A stretch of 64,000 bases of DNA from assembly GCF_032062135.1 (NCBI RefSeq), contig NC_092868.1:47746638-47810637 (forward strand). Direction: 5' to 3'. The notes under the pieces were generated by a model, which did no database searches, was not told where the DNA came from, and worked only from the letters and a program-made list of their open reading frames with translations. How positions within the stretch are numbered: the first letter of the stretch is position 1; the number at the start of each line of letters is the position of its first letter. A program made the position numbers and the translations under genes. This document shows, one piece after another, positions 1 through 11,456 of the stretch. The stretch comes from Pyxicephalus adspersus. Lineage: Eukaryota; Chordata; Amphibia; Anura; Pyxicephalidae.

Positions 1-295
1 GCCATGTGAGTTTTACTTGCCTCCAAATAAAGAGTCCCTGCCGCCATCCCTGGGGAAACCGTCAAGCTGCAGATGGATCTGAAGCAAAAGTGACACCCTC
101 AATAAACGCTCGTCAGGTCACCGTCCAAAAGGCCAAGTCATTTCCTTGGCAAAAACCTCATCTGGACAAATTTTCCTCCTCTGAGCGCAGTTTAGGCCGG
201 TCGCACAGGAGAAGCGGCCAAAACAAGCTGTCAACATCCACCGGCTTTTTACTGTCGGAATTTAAAGGGACATTCGAGCCAAGCAATTCCTAAAA
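1..295. other. Unclassified CpG-containing block, no gene recognised
   Basis: More GC-balanced than its neighbours, with several CpG and no low-complexity sequence. A 95-codon plus-strand ORF crosses it but shows no familiar domain. It could be a conserved non-coding element or an old repeat. Confidence 0.3.
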
Positions 296-1397
296 ATGAT
301 TATTGAAATGAAACAGGCAGCAGCTGACTCCATGTTCTGATGTCTCTTTAATGGTGCTGGTTAACAATCAATCACTTCCTGTAAGCTTAGGGTGTCATGG
401 ACCCGCCCACCAGGAGATTTGCCATTGGGTGCAGGAGTGAGGAGCACTTACCCATGTGTCATGTGACCACATGGAAAACTTATGGCAGTGCTGGAGGTTG
501 GCATTTACCCCACCCCAGGGACACAACTTGCAATATGTAATGAATAGTCTCCTGCAGCACAGAATGATGGGACAAAATACAATGCAGACCTACTAGCCTC
601 AAGTAATTTTTTCCTTTTCCCAGGGTCAGCCCACCCAAATCTAATTTGTAGCCTCTGGTAGATGGTGGTGAGTGAAACCCCCATTGCAATTCCCTGGGCA
701 TGCCATTGGAAAGATCTCGTCAGATCTGCACACAGTGCCCATCATCAAGGGTTCCCATTCTTTCCATTGAATTCTTCATTTGTTTTAACGAATTGTGCAT
801 GTAGTGGGAGGAGCCATGACACACACAGGTGGGCGGGAACATCCATAACTCCCAGGTGGTCAGGAGCAGAGTTTTGATATGATAAAATAAAATCAGCAAG
901 GAGATCCCTGTACTACAATATTTGTTACATAAAGGATCTCAGGGGCTGACTCAGCCCACCAGGACCCCTCTAAAACCTAAATATCAAGTTGGGTGGTCAA
1001 ACCCTTTAATAAAGGCATCATGCATAAAATGTTCGATACCTCTATTCATATTTCAGTAACAGGATGATGTATTATAACGTAAGAGTTCTCGGAGACTCTT
1101 TTAGATCGTTATTCTCCTCATGACAAAGGAAATATGGAAAATTTCCCTTTGGAAAATATGAGACGCCGCAGGGGATGGCGGTGATTTTACCACCAATCTG
1201 CAGGTCTGTGCTGAGCCAGAAAACTATAAAGACGTAATGGTGGCTGGGACCACTTCTATCACCCCCAAGTTCCCCTCAAGTTGCATGAGTGCTAGAACAT
1301 TGGTCAACCTGAACCGGCATTACATGCACTGGACCATTCACTGAGCAGAAATCAGTGTTGGCTGATTGGCAAAAAATTCAATGATCCATTAAAATAC

Positions 1398-1427
1398 TAG
1401 TAATAATAATAATAATAATAATAATAA
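1398..1427. repeat. (AAT)n microsatellite
   Basis: About ten uninterrupted TAA/AAT units. Confidence 0.95.
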
Positions 1428-1484
1428 ATCAAGCGGACATTTACCTATTTAGGTTCCAATCACATGTATGCATTGCAGAAAAAT

Positions 1485-1815
1485 GCGAGCATTATCAGGC
1501 ATTACTGCATTGCATCTTTTGCTAAGTGCAGGGCATTGTAGCACCATTCATAATATTAAATGCTACTCCAATGCACTATAACACACTGACGTAAACATTC
1601 TGTACGTTGTGATGCACTATGTTAAAAAAGTATAACAAAATGCGTTGATGTGCAGGGCATTGTAGCACCATTAATTTTAAATATTACTCCTATGCACCTA
1701 GGAAAGATCCCACAATGCACTTTTATCTCAATGCACCATAACACTCAGATGCACACTCTGTACGTTGTGGTGCACTTCATTAAAAAAAATGCAATACAAT
1801 AAAATGCGCTCTTGT
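1485..1815. repeat. Two-copy degenerate tandem repeat (~125-160 bp), ATGCA-rich
   Basis: GCAGGGCATTGTAGCACCAT occurs near 1529 and 1652, and CTGTACGTTGTG followed by TGCACT near 1600 and 1760, each with intervening AATGCACY motifs. Unequal spacing suggests internal indels. Confidence 0.65.
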
Positions 1816-2439
1816 GGCCAATTCAAACTACCCTAACGAAATGCAAGTTAACATGCAACGTAATGCAATATGTGCACTCCGATGCACCCAAAACATCAAT
1901 GTGATGGTTCCCAGAGGTGAGGATCAGACTGTCTTCTTTGTGAGCAATCCAGATGTACAGCGATTGCAGTCTTAGCAGTGAATATTGATTAAGCATGCAC
2001 AGTAAATCAGCATTTTGTATCATATTTAGAATATCCATTCATGCATTTATTAAAAATCCCTTCTTTCAAATAAAATTTGCATTGGGCAGACATATTTCCT
2101 CTTTTTATACCCAGGTTCTGCTTTGTAGACCTAGTGGTTGTGCTCATTCTAAGATTCATTGGGGAGTGATACAGCCTGTTCACTAAGCAAAGTGAATGAA
2201 TCATTCATTTAGCCTAGTGAATGTGGTGACTTTAGCCAAAAAAATTGTTATACTAACAATTGCAAGTTTTTTTTTTTTACCTTTTGTACACGTGATTGGA
2301 TAATTTTTCCAAAGTTAATTTGCACCACAATCACTAATCTAAGTATAATATTCTCTGCAGAATATCTTTGCTAAATGAACATTTTAAATTTGGGTAAATC
2401 AAGCCCATTGCTGTGGATTAGCTCTAGTAGAAGAACTGA

Positions 2440-2480
2440 TATCCGAGGAAGCAGATACTATTTGTGAAACGCGTTGGATG
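2440..2480 (+). repeat. Copy of 'GAGGAAGC...GAAACGCGTTGG' repeat motif
   Basis: GAGGAAGC, a short spacer, then GTGAAACGCGTTGGATG. Related to copies at 3450-3478 and near 63740 and 63975. This motif pair is common in amphibian genomes in my knowledge; the parent element is not identified. Confidence 0.5.
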
Positions 2481-3447
2481 TGCATTGAGATTATACAGCA
2501 ATGTAACCTTGTTTTCATGTTTCTAAAATTGTAATAATAAATTTTGTGATGATGTTTTAAGAAATAATCTGATAAAGTTATGTCTAGCTAAAAAGTCCAG
2601 ATTTGGTATTTCTTGTTTTCTGTAATATTTGGGATGTTGGCAGCTAAATCAAAACATTTTGAGCTGAGCATGCACCTCTGTGAGTGAACAATTAAAAAAA
2701 AAATCAATTCTAATAATACTTTAAAACTAGAAATAACCAAAAAAAAACTTTAACTTTTTAAGGTAATAAATGATAGCTTGAATCTGATATGTTGCAGTGG
2801 GTAGACAACACCCCCCAATCGCTTGACAGTGTACAAATCATTATACCAGGTTCCTGCACCAACCTAAATCATAGCATGAAGCCGTCACAGCAGAAGCTGG
2901 TCTGTGCATTATGAACAAGTCACTTTGAAATTTTTCGGGCCAGGGATTTCCGTGCAGCTTTGGAAAGGTATAAGGAGGGCATTCATGAGGGCATGAAATG
3001 TCTCTCTATATACAATGCTGTGCTGTGCAGACTGAAATACCTTTCTTGAAATAATACAGTAATGCTGATACATCAAGATTTCTCCTGGAGATATAGAACT
3101 CCTTCTAAGCTTACCTGTTATACTCTTATATTTTGATTGATATTGTTTAATAAATGCAACCAATATGTGTTTAAATCATGGTCATGGGTTTTAGATTGAC
3201 TTTATATTGGAAACTCCTACTGAGTTACCAATATGAGACAGAATGCTGTCTCACATTCCAGCGGTCATTCTGCAACCTTTATTCATCCATGCATTTTTTG
3301 AATGCTTCATTTAGATTCCACAATATCCTGCAAGTTGAATACTTCCATCTATGGGACATAGATATTACACAATCTTCTCCTCAATGTGCATTGGCAAAAT
3401 TTGGACCAACCATCTATTATCTCAGAATGTAAGTCTCTACCTCCCCT

Positions 3448-3480
3448 TAGGAAGCCATAGGGCGAAACGCATCGGGCATG
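3448..3480 (+). repeat. Second copy of the GAAACGC repeat motif
   Basis: TTAGGAAGCCATAGGGCGAAA followed by CGCATCGGGCATGGG, matching the order in the 2440 copy. Confidence 0.5.
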
Positions 3481-4329
3481 GGACGACTGTGCTTAAGCCA
3501 CTGCTATTCCAGTGTAATGTGTACTAAAGCCCCCTTCTGTACATTTTATATTCTTATGAACAAATTTTGGGGTTGGCAAATGCAAAAACATCCTGTATAC
3601 AAATTTGGAGTGAAGAACCTGATCTACTTCCTACATCACTTTATATGGTGCTTGAAGCTTGATAGATCAGTGTGCAGGTATATTTTAAGCATTTGAGACT
3701 CAAGGTGAATGTAAGCATTCTGCCGAAGGCTCCACTTCTCCCATTCGCTTTCACACATGGGTGCAGCAGATTGTGGCACAGAATGTGCGGTTGCTTTTGG
3801 AAGGACTGCACTAGATGCAAATGTATTATCTGTGGTGCCGTTAGGAGTAGCTTGCTATGCACCAAAGCAGCCAATTGTGCATATTTATACCACAGGTATA
3901 AAAAAAAAAGGTCCTAACTCCCAATCAGCGGAGCTAATATTTATCAAAATAGGGCCACAATTGTGTTCTGTAATCAACACAAAACACAGAAATATCCTCT
4001 AATTTGAATCAGCACAGGAATTCTGCCTTCTTATACCCTTGTGGGATATTATATTCTGTTATTGGTGATCATTGCAGTCTTACAATGACTGAACCTCTTT
4101 CTGTATGTTCCATCACTGTACACTGTATCCTCCCAATGATGCACAAAGCTGAAAATGTTGGGGAGTTCCTTTGGACAATGATCCTTTGTCTTATCCCCCT
4201 CCCTGTTTGCAGTAGGAAAAATCTATCCAACCTCCCCAGGCTCCGTTTGGGACTTGTATGTCTAGTCTGTGGACGGTAATGTTATTTTATTAATACCGGC
4301 TCACTAAGCCAAGAGTATGGTGTCATCAA

Positions 4330-4646
4330 GTTGTGATTAATAACAAGGGTCGGTGACTTATGAAAACCAGTGTGTGGAGAGGGGTGATTTCCATGGCCAA
4401 GTGAGAATACAAATGTCTTGTGCCCATCCCTGGGTGGGGGGGGGGGGGGGGCAGTACGGTGTGTGGACCATGTCTCCCGTATGGTGGGCTCAGTCCTGTG
4501 ATGGGAGAGTGGGAGGGTTCTGGGATTATGACATCACTCAGGGGGGAGTTTCTTCCCCTTAGAGTGACCCACGGCTCCCCACACATGCGCGGTGCGGGAG
4601 TCCGTATATTTAGTGGTCCACAAGTCCCCAAAGCTTGGCAACCACT
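4330..4646 (-). mobile_element. hAT-like non-autonomous element, minus orientation
   Basis: Right end reads GCTTGGCAACCACTG, whose complement CAGTGGTTGCCAAGC is a hAT-type terminus shared with 56586 onward. The interior shares GTCACTC-AAGGGGAAGAAAC-like, GGTGGGCTCAGNCC and ATGATGGGAGAGTGG segments with that copy. The left end is degraded; a G-run (4437-4451) interrupts it. Confidence 0.6.
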
Positions 4647-4879
4647 GTATTAATAGACATTAAAACAAGAAATGTAACGTGAATCGAATCATATCAGCAA
4701 ACTTTCAGAACAATTGACAGGGGAATCATTTATAAATGTACCCCAGAATACTCCCGGAAGTAATCAGTACCAGAAATGGTTAAAGACCAAAGGAGAAGCC
4801 TAATTCACAAAGCTAATGTCACACATCAGAAACAAAGCTGATCTGAGACTTGCAGACCTCTCACCTGCTGACTAATATA

Positions 4880-5200
4880 GGTCCTACTGTGCCAGTCTCA
4901 GCCCAGCCTGCCTATCAGTCCTCCAAATAGCGTAATTGTGCTCTGTGTTTCTTCTTGTGCCTGTGCAGTCAGTTTCCTAGCCAAGGCTCCAGTTCACAAG
5001 TTCCAGTAGGCCTGTCAGCTGTCCCTTCTGGTGTTGACCTTGGCTTATCCCAGACCTTGTTTGTTTGCTGCCTGCCCTGACCCTTGGCCTGTCTCCAGTT
5101 ACTAATTGTCTGTCATCTTGGTACCTTGTATTGACGTACCACTGTATTCCCTCCTGATCAGTTTCTATTTACACAGGTAAGTTGGAGGGCTGCAATCTGG
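4880..5200. repeat. Possible LTR-like or other repeat remnant
   Basis: A C/T-rich stretch (CTGCCTGCCCTGACCCTTGG and similar) of the kind found in frog LTR leaders. No terminal repeats or coding remnants seen; family unproven. Confidence 0.25.
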
Positions 5201-5781
5201 GAATGGTCTGCAGCTAAGTCAATTGTTCTTGTGAAGGGCTCTTTATGTCCTTACAATTGCCATGCTTACGGTCAACATAGAAGGTCCACACTGTGACTCA
5301 AACACACTGGGATCCAGGTCCAATAACGTGAAATATCTGGTCACATTGCTAGAATTAAGATACATTACTCATTTTTCCGTTAAAGTTGTGTGAATGAAGT
5401 TTTGGAAATTCATAAAAATCAGGCTGTGGTGTGGCTCTCCTCTTATCTTTTTTCTTTTAAACACACAGAAATGTCATCCAGTATGTTGTGACTCTAAAGC
5501 CTGGCCAGCACAAAGCTGGCACAACAAAAAATATTAATTTTAGTAATGTAAGATGACTATAAATGCCAATCCCCCCCAGAGTTATTATATAGTTAGCAGG
5601 CACATGCCTTTTGGTGGAGAAGACAAGGAGGAAGCTTTTCCTTGTAAAGTTTTAAGCCACCCATTGATCTCATATGATCAGCATATAGTCATCTCAAACT
5701 TTACAAATTGCTGTAATATCCTACAACGACATAATGATCAACTATGGTTTCCCCTGAAAAGTTTTCCCTAGACTTGTAGAA

Positions 5782-5878
5782 ACATTAGATTGTGAGCCCC
5801 TTTGAGGGACAGCTAATGACATAATTATGAACTTTGTACAGTGCTACATAATATGTCAGCGCTAAATGAATACAAGTT
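5782..5878 (+). repeat. SINE A 3' tail fragment
   Basis: Carries ACATTAGATTGTGAGCCCC then TTTGAGGGACAGCTAATGAC and a TATGTCAGCGCTAAAT end, matching the tail of the SINE at 15684-16014. Head missing. Confidence 0.8.
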
Positions 5879-8424
5879 TTTTATAATCATTATCTCTAAA
5901 TGCTTGTGTTTATTTCGAGAACCCCATATAAAGGAATAATAACAGTAAAAAAAAGCCCTTTTGACTCTCTATCTTGTCAGAAGGTTGTGCATAGATACAG
6001 AGGTGGGCATAGGGAGGTGCAAAGTGTGCCGCTGCACAAGGGCCCCACACCCACCTCAGTTCAGTGGGAGTGGAAGGGGGGGGGGGGGGGGGGAACGGGC
6101 TTAGTCAAAGAATAACATCTGAATTTTGAATGTGGTGTTGTAGATATGTTTTCTCCTATCCCAGACAACCTCCCTGCCAACCAGTTCTGCCCCAGTCTCA
6201 CCCCATACGTACACATTTATAGATACATAAGCAAATAGGATCTATAAAAGTGTAGTTGTGAGGCGAGACTGGTTATACTGTATAGTATCAAGTTCTTTCT
6301 GCATTTATACTTCCATTTTTAATACAAAAAGTCAGTAACACAGCATTATAAAGTTAACAAACCCACTTATGAGTTGAATGACGTCCAGCTTCATTCATCC
6401 CACGTGTCGTTAATTCATGGTGTCATACCCCCGGCCCCTAGGAGCAGGACACTACAGCACCCTGAACTTATAGTAAAAAGAAGTATAGATCACTGTCTAG
6501 TGCTAGAAAAGGGGCAAGAAGGTAAATGACCCTGTATGTCATGTGGCCAGCCACCTTTAAAAGTATAAAACATATAAAAAAAAAAAAAAATAAAGACCTG
6601 CAGGTGGAATAATCCAAGAAAGTTTTGCATTGGATTGGGGATATAAAAGTAGAGGATAAAGGAGGTTACAGATCATAGGAATGTAGTTTTCAATACTTCA
6701 GGGAGTTTCATTATAGCTTTGGCTTCCCGAGTGGGTATGATAACACTGAGAAACTCCACCCCATCACAGTAATGGCACCATTTCTGTACACCATGAGCTC
6801 TAAATACATCTTTACCCCCTTCTCTAAACATGACCACTGTACATTTTGCCCCTTTAAGAGGACCACACACACCTCCTAATAGCAAACCCTAACCATTGGC
6901 CGTCACTAGAGCAGCAGCATACTAATGTGATCTTGCTGCTCTCCCATCCCATGAGCACCATTCTCATCAGCATTTGTGCATACAACAGGGTCTAAATGGA
7001 AGTAATAAAAGCCCGCCAAGAGCCATTAAGTGACCTCATAGGATGACCACTTTGTGATAGTTTACTAGTTAATGACATTACAATTCCTTCTTTAAAAATA
7101 TATATATTTATTTTAATATGAATTTACATTTGCTTACATGCACCATATATTACACCAGAACACACACAAGTATGTTTTAAATAAACAAAAGCCATGCAGT
7201 GAAATGATTTGTGCACATCATTACAGCAGCATTTGTGTAAGACTCTACATGGAGAAGGAGGTCTAGCCCTGGATAGAATGATCTATGGCCACCTATTTCC
7301 AGGGGTAAGTATCAGTCCCATTTAGCATTATCTTGTGAATTTCAGTACATAGGAATGTAGACAATACTCTGAATTATTTTATTCATAGTCAGCCTGCCCA
7401 AATATTGATATTTTCAACCAGTTATTTTATATTACTCAAGAAATATATTGGTTAGGTTTCTATTCTTGAGTTTGAGGGTCTGCACACCAGCTGTGACCAT
7501 TATGAAGGGCCCAAATTTCCATTCTGGACCTTTTAGTTATTATGTAGAACATGCCAAGTAAAAATGGAACACACACATTTGGATAGAACACCCAGGGGAG
7601 GAAGAGCTCCCAGTTGGGGTATCCAACACATAAGAGGTTAGGGATGACTTGGCCCACTGAGATACTCTTATAGCTAAAATCCTCATGTTTTACAAGTGCA
7701 TCCATACCCATTTATTAAGAGTCAAATAGCAATCAATGGAACAGCTTAATGAAAAACAGAGCAGGCTGATTTGGGAATGTTGGTCTTGACTTTTTACAGG
7801 GATCAAATAAGTGCCCTTAGAGGGGCTATCAATTTGATAATGATATGTTTTCCAACTGGAAAATTTCCAAGCCGGTCAGGCCAGATCCTTTACTTTGGAG
7901 AAGGGTGAAAGATGAAACGAAATTATTGAACAAGACTCTTGTGATGACCTAGCGATAAAAGAAATACTACCCAATTGTAAGATCTTCCCTAGATCGGTCT
8001 GTTATAACTTAGTGGTTCACCAAGCTCCCACTGCTTTACGGGCACACAATGTAACTCAATATCTGTATATTATTCCAGGCCTGGGTTAGGTGGCTACTTG
8101 GCAGATCATACATTCCATTAAAGCACAAATGTGGTGCCCAATTCTTTTGCACAGTATTTACAAAAGGTTGCTGCTCTAATTATGGGCATGGGTTGGGCAC
8201 TTAGGCAGTAGGCTTCAGGCAATTCACCTGAATCAGAATCTCATAAGTGAAAATTACACAGCTGCTTTCAAAATGTCAACATCCTGGCTGGGTGAATAAG
8301 GTGTTGCATGTCTACTGACAAATTCTGCAGAACTTGCCTTACCGTGGAAGCAGGCAAACATTTCTCTGCCCTGTAAAGTGATTTGCAAGAGCCACAAAAT
8401 AACTGTTAATTAACTATTAACTGG

Positions 8425-8522
8425 CAAATGTTTTCATTCCTCGATCAGATCCATTTCAGGTCCGCTGGATCACCAAGTTCTCCCATATTAGTCTTCATAT
8501 TAGCTTTAATAAATCAGGCTCA
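8425..8522. mobile_element. Half of foldback MITE (family E)
   Basis: CAGATCCATTTCAGGTCCGC, GGATCACCAAG and TAGCTTTAATAAATCAGGCT match the right arm of the foldback elements at 44454 and 49946. Confidence 0.65.
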
Positions 8523-9418
8523 AAGAGAGTTCATGAAAAGTGATCGGGAAGACTGACCAAGTTTTCCAGTAAAATCAACCATATAATATATATAGCGGCT
8601 CTGGTTACGTTATCATCAAAACAAATGATTTTTTTTATTAAAAAGCTTTAATAAATTTAAAATCAAATAAATACAATATAAATAAAATAAATGCCTAATT
8701 CAAATAAGCTAATCAGTGTAAGGTACCACAACACATTGCGTACATTAAGAACTGAATGAAGTTTACATTTACCTGCCTGTAACAGCCAATCAGACTGTGT
8801 TATCCCTTCAGAGGAGGTTAAAAAAAAAATAACAGATGGATTATTACAATCTGCTACTGGCAACAAAGAATATAGGAATTTATTAGCCAAATGTGGCTTG
8901 GTAAATCATTTAACCCAACAATTGATACAAAGCTACAGGAAAACTTTATGTGGTGGATGATCTCTAAAACTGGACAATACAAAGTCTTGAGCCTTAACTG
9001 CCTCATCTCTTATGAGCTAAGTTTTCTACATTCTGAATTATGAAAATTGTTGAGGGACTTTGGGTTGTTTAAGGCTTTCCAGATGGTTAATCAGTGACCC
9101 AATCCAACATTAATGAACTTATAAAGGGATCTTTTAAACTCTTTACAAGTAACAAAAGGTCGCTGTAAAAGTGTACAGTCCAATATATCAAAGTATTGAC
9201 ATCCCTCCATACTTCTTTGAGACTTCCGTCCAGGTCCTTCGTATTTATTTCTTGAACATTTTGGATTGAAAAGACTGTAACTAGGGGTTTGGTGTGGTCT
9301 TGTTTATTCAGAGAACCACCTAGGGGCATTTTTTGCTTTAAATGAGCCTTTCCAGAGTTATTATACTCTTAAAATATAACCTCACAGACAGTCTATTATA
9401 TGTCTATAAGTGATATGG

Positions 9419-9742
9419 CAGCATTCCCCCCAGCCCCTTTTAGCTGGTTGGACCACCTGGCACTTTTCAGTTACCACCCGGCTGTTTTTGGGTGCTTCCT
9501 GAAATGTTGGGTCATGATACAGGGACACCTGATAAGTGGGTCATCATACAAAGATGATGGAAAATTGGGCATACTAATAGGATGAGCATTAGAAAATTGG
9601 AACAAAGTATAGTGGGCGGTAGAAAGAATTATAGGGGGGTCTGGAGTCCTATGGAAACAACAGCTAGGGAATACTACATTTGTTATGTGTTGCCCCACCA
9701 CTTTTTGACCACCTGCGCACAGCTTCTTCCTACCCAACATTG
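9419..9742 (+). mobile_element. Family C DNA transposon (CAGTGTTCTCCCC terminus), long form
   Basis: Begins CAGCATTCCCCCCAGCCCCT and continues TTTAGCTGG...CACTTTTCAG, as in the other family C copies. Its middle (GGTAGAAAG, GTTATGTGTTGCCCC) matches the long copy at 48284-48608. The right end is degraded and no target duplication is visible. Confidence 0.75.
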
Positions 9743-10824
9743 TAACAAATACTACATTTTATTGCTCAGACACTTTACAATGGTCACTTATCCAGTTAGT
9801 GTTGTTTGTGTCAAGTATCATATATTAGCATTGATTTTATAGGTACGCTTGTGGACTTTACCTTATTTTAGCGTACTTCTAGAAGCAAAAAAGGACATCG
9901 TAGGATTGCATGTTGAGGCGTGGTGTATATATGGTGTTACAGTATAGTATATATATTTATTCTCACACATATACACTGTACTGTAAGGTCTCTTCCCTAG
10001 AACAGTTTTGCTCCCACCATAAAGAATAGTGTTTAGTTAGCACAATAATATATATCCCTCACTGTTGCAGTAAATAAACCACCCTTGATCTGATCTTGTA
10101 ACTTCAGTTATATATTGAAAGAGATAAAAGCCTCAAACATTACAGTGAATTTCAGGATGTGCACTGGAATAAAATTGAGAGGAGAATGTAAAAAAAATAG
10201 TTTTTGAATTTTTAAGTGCTTCCTCATACAGCCAGTTAGCCGGCAGTTACACCACCTTCCAGCCGCCAATCTACCACTATGCTATTTCTCTATCACCAAA
10301 AACAATGAGAGCGTTTCATTGGTGAGCAGTGGCAGGCAGTGACAAAAGTTCACATTAGAGTTTGCATTCTCAGAAACTACTTGCAGCATCTTGAAGTCTT
10401 CGATTCAATTCACTGCCTGGACAAACACATCTGCCTGTTATCCACCAGCATCTTTGTTGGAAACTTTGCTGTATTTACCTGTAGTTCTGAAACAACACTG
10501 CTTTACATACATCTGTGAGAACAAGCTCTATAGCTGAATTTCATAAAATATATTGTTAACAATTGCATGTAAAAGCTGCATAATGTGACCTAAATATAGA
10601 AAAGTTGCACAGTAGCCTTGATATTAGTTCCTTTTTCCCGTCTGTGGTTAGAGTGTTAGGCCCTGAAAAAAATCTAAAGGGAGATTCCAGAGCAACTGGA
10701 AATTACGATGAGGTTGGTGTACTAGACGAGTAAAGATTGCTCAGTGACAAATGGTAATGTCAAATAAATGTTTGCTTAGCTGAAGCGGTGTTCACCTTAC
10801 TATATTACCCTATTTATCACCTTT

Positions 10825-10842
10825 TTATATATATATATATTA
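10825..10842. repeat. (TA)n microsatellite
   Basis: About nine TA units. Confidence 0.8.
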
Positions 10843-11316
10843 GATCACATGCAAACACTTTCACGTGTATTACTGTGTATGGGGCTCTTTGCCTAGATCT
10901 ATATTGGGGTAATTTATAAAAATAAATAGAAGAATCTGCGGAATAAGGGGTGTTGTCTGCAGCAATGAAATACTATTTATATCTTGATGCACACAACAGG
11001 ATATAAAAGCTGAGATCTAATTGGGCAACGGCTTCATTTCTACATAAAAACACCTGTGCAATAGAACAAAGATTTCCCAGAGCTCCAGTCTTATATATTG
11101 CTCATCACAGAATAACACATTTCATTCTCTTACACATCTTAAATAAAATGTGATTATAGAAATTGTAGCTCACAATCAGGTGAACCTAACAAGAGGTGAA
11201 TGATAAAAACATTATCGTCAGTGACTGGCGACAGGAAAGCTGCGGCTTCCTTTAGTCTTTTGGACGTAGTCGGATCTGCCGTGTTTCAGTAAAAGAATGA
11301 ATCAGCCACCACTTAG

Positions 11317-11456
11317 TCATCGCTTTGGCTGTGGTTTGCTTGTAGTCTTATTGAGGCCAGCTCTTGGTGCTGGGATTTTACTGCCTGTGATGGATGGTCG
11401 TTGCTTTGCTCCTGAAATCCCCGTTTTAGTTATGGTGGATCCTCCCTTCAGTCCCC
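11317..11456 (-). CDS. CEP104: CEP104 coding exon 21 (last; SxIP motif and stop)
   Basis: Residues 901-946 and TGA at 11319-11317. Basic, Ser/Thr/Pro-rich tail with SITGSKIPAPRAG; SKIP fits the S-x-I-P end-binding motif that recruits EB1/EB3, and the flanking basic residues are typical. The acceptor has a good pyrimidine tract (TTTTGTTTTTTCTTTAG). Confidence 0.95.

Larger units (their letters stand above)
296..11316. other. Intergenic / CEP104 3'-flanking region without recognised exons
   Basis: Read on both strands, I find no exon with homology I know. It holds the repeats listed separately and short simple repeats (G-runs at 4437-4451 and 6077-6092, A-run at 6576-6590). The part next to 11317 must include the CEP104 3' UTR; its end is not clear. 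The next human gene on this side, LRRC47, is not visible here. Confidence 0.6.

Noticed and set aside
6..293. 95-codon plus-strand ORF at the left edge.
   Set aside because: No recognisable domain, no splice or start context to support it; kept only as an unclassified block.
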